DNA of 64,000 bases, from assembly GCF_037975245.1 (NCBI RefSeq), contig NC_092578.1, positions 5,933,001 through 5,997,000 of the forward strand, given 5' to 3'. The stretch comes from Apostichopus japonicus (taxonomy: Eukaryota > Echinodermata > Holothuroidea > Aspidochirotida > Stichopodidae). Below the pieces are notes generated by a model, which searched no databases, was not told where the DNA came from, and was given only the letters and a program-made list of their open reading frames with translations. The position numbers and the translations under genes were made by a program. The first letter of the stretch is position 1; every line of letters starts with the position of its first letter. Positions 23,301 to 31,789 of this stretch are shown piece after piece.

Positions 23301-24091
23301 TATACTTCTCGGATAGATTGAGATCTGGACTTGCAAGAGCTGCATTGTAAATGGCTTGGATTGCTTCCTGAAGGAAATAAATTTTCTGAATATTTTTCTT
23401 CACGGAATATTGTACTGTACTGTAGTGCTCATATTTTTGTACAACTTTTGAGACTTTAGATCTGCAAACTAACCTGTTGTTCACATGCATTTGTGTACAA
23501 ATTTGCATATATTTGGCTTAGCATTTTGTCAGATAACCTGTTCCAGCTACATCATGAAAGCTTAAAGTACTAGCTGAAATGGAAGTATTAGCCTAAAATA
23601 AAATTTCAACTGCCTTGAAGAGGTATTTCTTTAAAGAAGTAGATGACAAGTGAACTAACTTCATTGTTGAGGGCGGAGACATAACTCTTGTGCATTATAC
23701 TGTACAGGGCAAATCTTTATGGACTATTCAACCACTGGACGACCACTTAAGGTGATGGTTGTCTGAACAGAGACTGGGATATCTCAAAAGATTGGACAAC
23801 CATTCAAACTTGCCTGTTACATGATAAAACTTTAGTTTGATAATACTTTAAATTAGTCATTATAATCATTGGATACCAACACAGAGAAACAATCAAAAAA
23901 AGTTATAACTTACATAATCTGTATAAAATTTGACAGCCACTTACCACATAATAAAACAGGGCTGTTTTATATTGTTGTAATCCATCATAGTGGGTAGCTA
24001 AAACTGCAAATTCTTTGGCATCTCGTAGTAATCCATCTTCTTGGGAACTGTCACTCACTGATCCTTGTTGGTCAATGTCAGGGTTATCCAT
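19405..24091 (-). CDS. CAPN7: calpain-7-like protein, N-terminal five coding exons (partial)
   Basis: Calpain-7 (PalBH type) is a cytosolic cysteine protease whose N-terminal MIT domains bind ESCRT-III subunits. Five exons join in phase: 23945-24091, 23262-23367, 21714-21883, 21081-21145 and 19405-19737, coding about 273 residues. Residues about 19-84 form MIT 1 (LLRDAKEFAVLATHYDGLQQ; YTEYVQRVRSLQAH). Residues about 97-170 form MIT 2 (LEQSHFLLTQAFEEDEEGN, AIELYLNAAELCIKT, LAKQALDRAEALK), closely matching vertebrate CAPN7. Next come an acidic/Ser stretch, a long poly-Gly linker and KYTADELLVLR, where vertebrate CAPN7 leads into the protease domain. The start ATG is the first in frame, after stops. 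The last exon ends in a donor (AAG then GTATTG), so the gene must continue, but no catalytic Cys/His/Asn exon is recognised to the left. It could be a long intron, a missing or rearranged 3' part, or an MIT-only product. Confidence 0.88.
19895..20003. repeat. palindromic repeat with two head-to-head hammerhead-like units
   Basis: Outer arms ACTTACATCATGTTGTTACT and the matching reverse complement (one mismatch near the end) enclose two copies of one unit in opposite orientation. The plus unit has CTGATGA at 19954-19960, AAAAC at 19976-19980 and CAAGTAACAACATG. The minus unit has GTTGTCTGACAA, a GCC/GGC stem, AAAAC and GAGTAACAACATG. A (TA)n-type tract lies close by. The unit is the same family as 20190-20235 and 63567-63599. 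It lies in the large intron between CAPN7-like exons 4 and 5. Confidence 0.65.
20190..20235 (+). ncRNA. hammerhead-ribozyme-like motif
   Basis: A 46-nt stretch fits the type-I hammerhead plan. Stem I AGTTGT (20190-20195) pairs with ACAACT (20230-20235). The core is CTGATGA (20196-20202). Stem II is CGC/GCG (20204-20206 with 20213-20215) next to a U-U mismatch at the closing position normally held by G-C. GAAAC is at 20217-20221. Stem III is AC/GT with a 5-nt loop. The expected cleavage triplet is GTA at 20227-20229. Short stem III is known in retroelement-borne hammerheads. The mismatch makes activity doubtful. A (TA)n tract follows directly. Confidence 0.55.
20264..20324. repeat. (TA)n microsatellite
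   Basis: Nearly pure TA dinucleotides with short TTA interruptions, ending in GTGTGTG. It lies in the intron of the CAPN7-like gene immediately downstream of the hammerhead-like unit. Confidence 0.9.
21081..21145 (-). CDS. CAPN7: CAPN7-like exon 4 (65 nt)
   Basis: A small exon, too short for an ORF scan. Acceptor TTCCTTCTTAG; peptide GRSSAEPQKSKLNRLAKQAL, then D and two bases of R; donor GTAAGCATT. QALDRAEAL across the next junction matches vertebrate CAPN7. Confidence 0.85.
21714..21883 (-). CDS. CAPN7: CAPN7-like exon 3
   Basis: Acceptor GGTTTTTACAG. It encodes KQGKPTLTTQQSKSEDQIKL through AELCIKT, helices 1-2 of the second MIT domain. Donor GTGACC follows ACG (phase 0). The donor is weaker than the others, but its position matches the vertebrate protein boundary after LCLKT. 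Confidence 0.82.
22041..22290 (+). mobile_element. tRNA-headed SINE
   Basis: The head resembles a tRNA gene: GTTAGCTCAGTTGTTAATGA (box A-like) and, about 35 nt on, GGTCCCGAATTTGAGTC (box B-like). A body of about 170 bp follows, containing paired phrases such as AGCCAATGAGGCTTC and TCCTGCTTGCAGGA. It inserted antisense in the intron between CAPN7-like exons 2 and 3. Its exact ends and target duplication are not clear to me. Confidence 0.55.
23262..23367 (-). CDS. CAPN7: CAPN7-like exon 2
   Basis: Acceptor TTTCCTTCAG, then EAIQAIYNAALASPDLNLSE and on to VRSLQAH, ending one base into a codon before GTAAGTAAT. It completes MIT domain 1. Confidence 0.88.
23945..24091 (-). CDS. CAPN7: CAPN7-like exon 1
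   Basis: 49 codons from ATG (MDNPDIDQQGSVSDSSQEDG at the start) to TTTTATTATGTG, followed by donor GTAAGTGGC; phase 0. It carries helix 1 and the start of helix 2 of the first MIT domain. Residues 1-17 are acidic/Ser-rich and not conserved with vertebrates. Confidence 0.88.
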
Positions 24092-24620
24092 GATTGTGGG
24101 TAGTTTTGAACCGGTCTACCTGACTGAGGTAAACTTGACTCTCTATCAAGTGATATTTATATAGTTTCGCATATGGGATGCCAATCATCCAGAGGGTTCT
24201 TAGTGTAATGTGTTGGTCTTCTTTGTTCCTTTGGTAAGTTAGGCCACTTAGTGTTCCCACTAATGTTTAACGTTCATTAGTAGCGGCATTATCGTTAGGA
24301 TGAGGTTTATAAAAAGCCTAGGCTAGACCGTATTTATCGCGGTTTAACGTTAGGCCTAACGGCTAACGTAATCAGACTACCAACTACTGCTCAGGCGCGT
24401 CTCAGAAATACACGAAAACATCTTTACGAAAGTACCGTCTGTTTAGCTATCTGACATTAACAAGCAGTCACAATGTATGCAGTATGCAAAGATCGCAGAA
24501 GAAATATTTACAGAGCATTAGGGGACCACTGATACTGGATAGTAACTACAGAAATGATGCAGTTTTGCGATAGTAATACGCAAGGGCGCAGCCATATTTG
24601 TATGACGTCATGAAGAGTTG
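24092..24620 (-). promoter_or_regulatory. 5' region and likely promoter of the CAPN7-like gene
   Basis: This is the sequence immediately upstream of the CAPN7-like start codon. It contains a full CRE palindrome TGACGTCA at 24603-24610, just next to GCCATATTTG (on the minus strand CAAATATGGC, YY1-like). AGGCCTAAC/GTTAGGCC phrases occur between 24310 and 24370. No TATA box at a sensible spacing is seen. The transcription start cannot be placed from sequence. Confidence 0.4.
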
Positions 24621-25977
24621 CCTCAAAGGGTATTCCCATTATGTCATGTACTTTGGCTTATAAATTGTTCACCAGATTTGATTGAACTATCGCTTCACAT
24701 GAAACACTAGGCAGAGCCAATAGCCGTAACCACATGTCAGTGTGGCTGGTACTTAGAAGACCTGTCCCTGCTGAATAAACTTCGCTCCTGACATTTTTTC
24801 CAGGCTTTTTTCCCCCATCACGCCACCGTAAAGGTCACTCCAGCAAAATGACTCATGAACAGGTGAGTGCAGGGGATACACCAAACCCCGTTTTGGGTGA
24901 TTGTGTATTATAAGTGAATCATTTGCAGTGCTGCATTTCGCCACCTTTTTCAAAGGTCATCAGAATAACGGTAGCCCCAAATTTCGACATGCCGAAAAAC
25001 AATACGATATGGGATAACCTAAACAGGGTTCCTGAGACCTCACAAATTTAAGTTACTGCTTATGTTGTCGTTGTAAATCTGTGGCAGCAAAAACTGTTAG
25101 TTTTCTAAAATCATGTTTCCTTTCGGCAGGTCCGGGCGAATCGTATATTCCATTTGGCTTAACCTTACTGGTGAATCCACCCAATGTTGGTTGTATGAAA
25201 TGTAGCACGGAATTCGGCTAATTATATGCTTGGTCTGCTCGGAATCATGAGGACATTTATACCCCCCCCCCCCCTCAACACACAGACCGACCCATCCAGA
25301 AGAATGTGAATAAATTGCATATGTTAGGTAATGTCTAAATTAGCGGTATTTTTTAGCTCCTTTCTTTGAGACTTCGCCCTCTATATCTCCTTTCAGAGGG
25401 ATGATCTATTCTGTTAGTTGATCTCTAACTTTCACATGTAATGTATAGCTAACGTCACATTTACTAATATGAATGGCAATCACAGTATCGACACACACTG
25501 TGTTATTTACTGTATATTTACATACAAGCGAACGTTGCAAATGTTTCGTCACGATGTTCCATCGCAAAATTGCTGAGTGACGTCACATTCGTCATGTCGG
25601 AGAAAAGTATTGTGCGGAACTCTGATGTCACAGAAAGAAAAATCTTAAACCATGCAGCCAGCTTGACGACCGCGCCTCTTTGAGCATTTGCCTACTCTCG
25701 TGAGTTCTGTATTCTGGCAGTTGTTATCTTTTATATTGAAAAATTCAATAATATGCCAGAATAAAAGTTCCCTAAAATGTATAGGCTAAGGACATATTTC
25801 ATGTGCATTCCTTGTCCTAAAGTTCAAGTACGAGCCGCGTATTAACATAGTTTTGAAAAAAAATAAAACGATGATCTAGAGAGGCCCACAGACTGTACTT
25901 TGCCCTCCTGTGTTCTACACGGGTAGAAAGTTTACACTGTCACACCGGCTTAACACATTCACGCAAGCACACTTTAG
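24621..25977. other. intergenic, no gene recognised
   Basis: I see no splice-bounded coding sequence. A poly-C tract lies near 25261. A second CRE-type palindrome TGACGTCA lies at 25578-25585. The open minus frame at 24753-24953 has no recognisable motif. Confidence 0.45.
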
Positions 25978-25985
25978 CTCATATA

Positions 25986-26227
25986 CAGTGGTGGCATCAT
26001 GGGCGAGAGGGGGGGGGGGAGTGGCGCATTTGCCATGATCATCTTGATCTTCAGCCCCCCTCCCCAACTTTGAATTGTCGTGCACTTCACTGCGTAGCTG
26101 GGAACACAACCACCCATTCCCTAAATTTGTCCGTGATAATTTAGTATAGAAAACTTTGAATTTCCAAATATTTGCTAGTCCCCTTTCCCACCCCGGGCTT
26201 TTTGCAAAAGTATGGGTGCCGCCACTG
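25986..26227. mobile_element. hAT-like MITE, 242 bp
   Basis: Exact 8-bp duplication CTCATATA at 25978-25985 and 26228-26235. Termini are CAGTGGTGGCATCATG at the left and, as reverse complement, CAGTGGCGGCACCCAT at the right. The interior has poly-G and poly-C tracts. The long minus frame across it is element sequence. Confidence 0.85.
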
Positions 26228-26235
26228 CTCATATA

Positions 26236-27500
26236 ATCTTGAAGACTTTCTAGACAGTAGAACAATTGAACGGCATTAATACCAGTTTACTATGTGCTTG
26301 ATATGTACGTATTTGGCGGTATACACTGACGTTAAAAATCATACAAAAACACTCCCTCCCGTCTGCTCAGTCTGCTGTCTGCTGTTGATAGAGATGCAAG
26401 GAGTGTTTACTCACGCTGAATCAGAATATAATCACAAGCACACCGCGTTGCCGATCTTGAGGGTTTCATCTATTGGAAGGTAAGATATATACATGTGGTT
26501 AGCGATATTTATTAATAAATTTGTTTTACGAACGGGGTGGGAAGGGGGGGAGGGGTAAAGCATTACCTTAAAGTGTTGCAGTTACACCAGTAAACGAGAT
26601 CGTTTTCAGCAAAGTCACATTCGCGTAATTTGAAATATTAATATTGAATATTTTTTACTTTTCGTTGGCAATTTCGAACAAGATACGATATGTTCATTGT
26701 ATCATTACATTCTGGCCCAACTTTCCAAGTCAAGGATTTTTGCACTCAGCCGGGGGAGAACTGGACCACTAATACGGATAGGACAGCCCCACCCCCTCCA
26801 TTATAAAATCCTTCATTCGCCTCTGGTTCTCCTAGAAATGTTCACGCGCCTACCTTAATCACTTACGAGGGGTAACATTTTCAATTTTGATATTTTTTTT
26901 ATTATAAAATTCTTGCGTTTTGCGTTACATATGCAGACCTAACTTAGAATATGCCTCCAAATGCACATTTGACGTTTTTTCCCCGAGGGAGAACCCCACC
27001 CCTCCCTCCACATAGGATTCGGCTTCAATGACCGACTCCTTTTATAAAAAATGTAAAAATCCTTGATTTGCCTCTGGCCCTTCCACACGTTCAACCCCCT
27101 ATACCTTATAATATGTCGGGGGAAATTCTGAGGATAAATCAAATACAGATGGTGTAAATATAAGATGTAGTGAAGATATCTGAAAGCATTTCAGATATAT
27201 TTGATTAAATGTAGATACTACTCCGAGCGAGCAGTCGGAGGGGTTCGGCTTCAGTATGCTCAACTTGCCCCTCTTCTATAGCTCGAAATACAAACGGTCA
27301 GGATACGGAAATGTACAGGTGTCATGATAGACCAAGCCATCAGCAATAGCATGTGGTAGGTATAGGATATGCCAGTGGAATATATATATATATATATAAA
27401 ATATCTGGGAACTAAACCTAAAGACCACGGCACCATTCGGTTTAAACATCAGAAACGATTTGCCGTCCCAGATAAACCAAAACAATTCCTTTACAATTAC
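26236..27500. other. diverged local duplication, no gene recognised
   Basis: Two similar pyrimidine-rich phrases about 250 bp apart (AAATCCTTCATTCGCCTCTGG near 26810 and AAATCCTTGATTTGCCTCTGG near 27057) show a decayed duplication. The flanking G-rich and C-rich runs resemble the insides of the hAT-like MITEs, but no matching ends were found. A short (TA)n lies near 27380. Confidence 0.4.
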
Positions 27501-27507
27501 GACGGAA

Positions 27508-27545
27508 TCGGATTAAAATAATCCGACGCGGATTAAAATAATCCG
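27508..27545. promoter_or_regulatory. two tandem palindromes of TAATCC (K50 homeodomain-type sites)
   Basis: The palindrome CGGATTAAAATAATCCG occurs twice in 38 bp, giving four GGATTA/TAATCC sites, the core bound by Otx/Pitx/Goosecoid-type homeodomains. Nothing else proves regulatory use, and the nearest recognised starts are several kilobases away. Confidence 0.35.
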
Positions 27546-27634
27546 AATTTCTAAAACTTCTTCTCAATTCAGCAGAAATCAGTAAGTCGCTTTGCCTTTA
27601 CAACCATGCCGACATCTTCTCTATAAAATAGTTT

Positions 27635-27790
27635 CAATTCCTGCTACTCCTTGTCACTTTCGGTGATCATGCACTGAAGAAGAGCTACTTTTGCTCGAAA
27701 GCTCTGCAAAAACCAAACATTGGCTGTTTTACTTCCAATCACTTACCTAACTCAATTATTGTATCTCACTCGAGATCCAGCCTTTCTCTA
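27635..27790 (-). mobile_element. SINE body fragment, reverse copy of the family at 57203
   Basis: About 105 bp match, in reverse, the body of the tRNA-headed element at 57203-57382: shared phrases CTGCTACTCCTTGTCACTTT, GGTGATCATGCACTGAAGAA and GCAAAAACCAAACATTG. The expected tRNA-like head side (on the right here) is decayed. In plus orientation it carries CTGAAGA, a GAGC/GCTC stem and GAAA, a hammerhead-like core. Confidence 0.6.
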
Positions 27791-27826
27791 AATGCAGCAT
27801 AGTTGTTTAAGAGTTTTTCCGTTATT

Positions 27827-27916
27827 CCTATATATATATATATATATATAGGCTATATATATATATATATTTATATATATATAGGCTATATATATATAGG
27901 CTATATATATATAGGC

Positions 27917-27957
<41 letters not shown>
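27827..27957. repeat. (TA)n with GGC interruptions, then (GT)n
   Basis: TA dinucleotides broken at regular places by ATAGGCTATA units (four times), then about 13 GT repeats. The plus frame through it (Tyr/Ile repeats) is an artefact. Confidence 0.9.
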
Positions 27958-28429
27958 TATAGGGTTTGGGAAATTGACGAATTTTAGTGTGTTATTCAAT
28001 GGAACGATTTTAATGACATCTGCATTATAAAGTTTGTATGCACGGTGTTGTAACATGGGGCATTTATTCTTCCTCGTTTTTTAATACAGAATTGTTGACA
28101 ACTTTAAGGTACGTTTACGTTATCATGAAAGAAGAAATAGCACATATTATTATCGTTCGTGCAAGTTCGATCGGTCTAGTGCAAGTTTCTATGTAAGACA
28201 AGAGTACCATCAGATAGCTATCAATTCCTGATAGAAAGAGCATTTGCTATCACCCACTACATATCAAATGTTACATGTATACGCCATCGTGTACATGTGT
28301 GTGTGGTCATTTGATCTACACTAACGGGTACATTGATTTGAGCTATAGCAGCTGCGATTTTTTAAGTTCAGTTTGCGTTACTATTGGCCTACTTTGTAGC
28401 CTATTATATGGGTATGGTCATAACTGTAC

Positions 28430-29186
28430 GGGACCATTTCAGTTTGGGGGGGGGGGGCAGATACTTTTGTGCCCGAAAGTTGCCTTGACACTATCTACGT
28501 AAATTTTTTGGCAAGATATGCCTCTCAGATTGCCGGAAATGGCACTTCTGAGGCCGTGCAAGTTGCATCTAAACATTCTTTATTTTATAATCTCACGTTT
28601 TAGAAATTCACACTTCCCCAAAAATTTGGTAAATTAGAAGAAGAAAAAATGGTAACATCACTTTGAAGGGGAAAAATAGGACAGTACATTTGTTAAGCTC
28701 CTATTTAGTTACCGTATTTATTTTTTTAACACAGTACTCAGCTATACTTCCAGAAAAAAACATACATTGTTCAACGACACGTAGGCGGGGTAATGTCGCT
28801 GTGTCGGGTGAGACTGCAATTTGTCTCACAAAAAAGTATAAAAAAAAAACAACAAAGAATATGATAAACCTGTACTTGTAGGCTTGAAGATACCCCCCCC
28901 CCCCCCCGCCACCATCCATGAAAAAAAAGTTTCTTATATACACTGACTCATGTCGGGGATGTCCAGGTAGCCTATAGTTAATTTTGGGCGATAGTGCAAA
29001 AAGCGTGGTAGCCCAGATGAGCTGCTCTTACGGTGGTGTTACAAGGAAATATTCGGGCATCATGATGCTAAATAAAGAAAATTATTAGGCCTATATTAAT
29101 ATTAATGTCGCAAAACAAATAACACAAAACGCTCTCCACGGAATTGTCGGGCAAAAATTTGAAAAAGATTCGGGCAAGCTACTGCA

Positions 29187-29239
<53 letters not shown>

Positions 29240-29490
29240 TCTCCTCTTAGGCTGCCCGAATTTTTCAGGACTTTTGCCCGAATTTCTTGTCCTCTGGAAA
29301 TTTGGGGGGCAGTCTGCCCCCTGCCCCCCCCCCCCCACCCGCCTCGTACGCCTATGGACCGTACGGTTGTATACGGTAAATTCTAAAACCAGATTGCCAC
29401 AGAGCTTTAGAAATATACTTGCAAAGGTCGGGAGTTTTAACAGCATATCAATTCCTTAGCGCAAGTCTCCGTGCAACATGATTAAGCGAG
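28430..29490. other. remnants of hAT-like MITEs and a (TA)n tract
   Basis: Contains poly-G (28445), the phrase GGAAATGGCACTTCTGAGGC, poly-C (28893) and an end-like CGCCTCGTACGCCTATGG near 29340-29356. All of these are typical parts of the GGCG-ended MITEs in this window. None has a partner end with matching flanks, so these are truncated copies. A pure (TA)n tract runs about 29188-29230, followed by a T run. Confidence 0.5.
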
Positions 29491-29544
29491 CTGCTTGAAA
29501 CCATGTCATCTTAACCCTATGCATTTACCACAGGGTATACATCA

Positions 29545-30380
29545 TTTCCACATCGGATATGTATATGCAGAATATAGAATAATTCATATGAAAGGCAAGT
29601 CAATAGATCATTTAAATACCAAACTTAATAAGGATATGGCTAATATATGTAAATGGTACAATAACAATAAAATGGTCATAAACAGTAATAAAACCAAATG
29701 CATGTTGATCGGTTCAAAACAAAGGCTGAAATCTGTTCCAAATAAAAATTTAAATATTACCGTCGAAGATTCTGATTCTTTAATTGAAAGAGTATGCTGC
29801 GAAAAGATTTTGGGCAAATCGGCAATAAATTATCTTGAAATGAACAAGTTGATTCTGTTTGCAAGCTCGTTTTCAGTATAGATTAGCTTTACTTCGACGT
29901 ATAAAACCATTTCATTGATACCAATACTTGTATTCTATTTTATAATGGATATATTTTACCGACGTTTGAGTATTGTAGTTTAGTATGCGGTATGAGTAAT
30001 GCCAGGAATGTTCTCAGACATTATAGTCGGCTACAGAAGACTGCAGCAAGAATTATTCTCAATGCAACTTTTGATGATAGATCCGAAAACCTGGTCCTCA
30101 CGCGAAAAAAAAAATGTAAAAGATTGACGATGGTGTATAGGTCTTTAAATGGTCTGGCTCCACAGTACCTTGTGGACTTGTTCCGTCACACGAATAATAT
30201 ACATAACCACTCCCTAAGGTCCACCACACGAAATCCTTTATTGCTTAGCGGGTGGCAATACCCAGCATCATCAGAAAACATTTTCATATATTGCTGCTAA
30301 GGAGTGGAACGAATTATCGGAGAAGTGTAAAAATGCCTTCTCCTTAAAACCTTTAAAAGTTTTATCCAGGACTTTAACTA
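29545..30380 (+). pseudogene. decayed non-LTR retrotransposon (LINE) reverse transcriptase, 3' part
   Basis: Recognisable pieces in order: LPQG followed by a deletion; YAEYRIIHMKGKSIDHLNTK where an active copy has a YADD box; NKDMANICKWYNNNKMVINS and KTKCMLIGSKQRL; then, after stops and frameshifts, LRHYSRLQKTAARIILNA and TMVYRSLNGLAPQYLVDLFR. This order is that of Jockey/CR1/L2-group or Crack-like LINE polymerases. The catalytic box is lost and the frame is broken at least twice, so it is dead. Confidence 0.85.
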
Positions 30381-30957
30381 ATTTCTTATGCTCTTAATTT
30401 CATTTCATTGATTGTCCCTTGTCAATTTCTGTCCCTTGTCAATTTTGAATGTATCGCTTCCTTTTCCATTGCCATCTATTTATTCACTTTTGTATTCTTA
30501 ATGTTCTTATTATGATTATTTTAGTTTATTCTAAATTGTAGCTTTTGTATTTCCCACTCTCTTACCCATCCTTTGAAATCATGTACACGTCGCTGTTCGG
30601 GCGTTTTGTGATGAAAAGAGTTCTCAAGTTGCTTTGAAGTTAAAGAGGTGAACGGTAAAATAGTTCGATCATTATAACGGAACCGCTTATATTTCTTTCT
30701 TAGATACATTGCACCGACCAAGTAATAAATTTGCTAACAGACCCTCCCGCGTTACCGATCGCCGCATTTCTTTGTAATGCACATAACAATCAACTTTGAA
30801 GATTACACAATGCCTAAACATAAGAAGATTATATACCTAGGAAGGTTATTCAGAAACTAGTTTTAACAATTATTCGAAGCATTGATTGTTATTGACGTAC
30901 AACGATCTGATATTATAAGACTGATGAGCCGGATAAAACCGATATTATAAGACCGAT

Positions 30958-31156
30958 AAGATCGCTTCTCGGCCTTTTGGCTAAAAGATCATGTGTAGTA
31001 TCTGTTCCCTTTCGAGGGGAATCGTGATACACGCCTGACGATGATCACATAGTCATGCAGTCTCGATGCTATTGGACTGGGGTTGAGAGCGGATCAGTCG
31101 TTTGGTAGTTTGGTTTTCGTGCCCAGGTTCTTTCCTAAGCGACTTTTCTTAAAAAG
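30958..31156 (+). mobile_element. retroposon with a U2 snRNA-derived 5' end
   Basis: The first 24 nt at 30961 equal the 5' end of U2 snRNA (ATCGCTTCTCGGCCTTTTGG and on), and similarity runs to 31007 (GTGTAGTATCTGTTC, the branch-site recognition loop) with a 2-nt insertion and one change. After that the sequence is unrelated to U2: there is no Sm site or U2 stem-loops III/IV. A 15-bp direct repeat TATTATAAGACCGAT flanks the unit exactly (30943-30957 and 31157-31171), as expected for target-primed insertion. It ends in TTAAAAAG. One caution is that a one-mismatch copy of the 15-mer also occurs at 30911. Confidence 0.7.
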
Positions 31157-31263
31157 TATTATAAGACCGATGACGATATATCTGGCGTTTAAGTGGATTT
31201 AAATGAGACACAATCCCAACCATCGTCATTTGGTCTAGGCCTACGTATAGAGATAGCCATGCA

Positions 31264-31626
31264 CAAGGGCGTAGGAACCGGGGGGCCTGGGGGCGCCAGC
31301 CCCCCTCAGTGAAAAATATGGGGGCGGAAGTATCATTCCGCCCCCCCGCTCCGCAAGTCAGAAAACCCCTTTTTCATTTCCAAATGAGAAAAAAATCTCA
31401 TTTGGAGCACCAAATTGCATCTAAGGCCAGGTGAAAATGCAAAATTCTTTACAAAATGGAGTGGGAGTTGAAGTGTGCTATATTGCACCAAATTGCATCT
31501 GAGGCCACCTGGAAATGCAAAAAAAAAATCCAAAGGGGAGGGGGACACTCCCTCCCCTTAGACCCCTCCCCCAGGCCGGCCATCAGTCTTCAGCCCCCCA
31601 CTCAAAAGTACCTTCCTACGCCACTG
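31264..31626. mobile_element. hAT-like MITE, 363 bp
   Basis: Exact 8-bp duplication GCCATGCA at 31256-31263 and 31627-31634. Termini are CAAGGGCGTAGGAACC and, as reverse complement, CAGTGGCGTAGGAAGG. Two internal copies of GCACCAAATTGCATCTRAGG lie about 80 bp apart. It is a different sub-family from the GCGCCAAC-module elements. Confidence 0.85.
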
Positions 31627-31789
31627 GCCATGCAGATAACTGTCATGAACTACTATACCCCAATCAGTGAAGAAACGTTGAATCCATCTGATGACGTACT
31701 TTGCTGACGTCCACGGTTTTGGGGTTTCCCCTTCCCTTTGATAACATTTTCTTTTGGTAAGGTGGGCTTAACGCAGTCAGTTTAATTAA

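Noticed and set aside
30905-30957. CTGATGAGCCGG phrase resembling a hammerhead core next to the U2-headed retroposon
   Set aside because: No GAAA box, stem II or stem I partner at the required distances.
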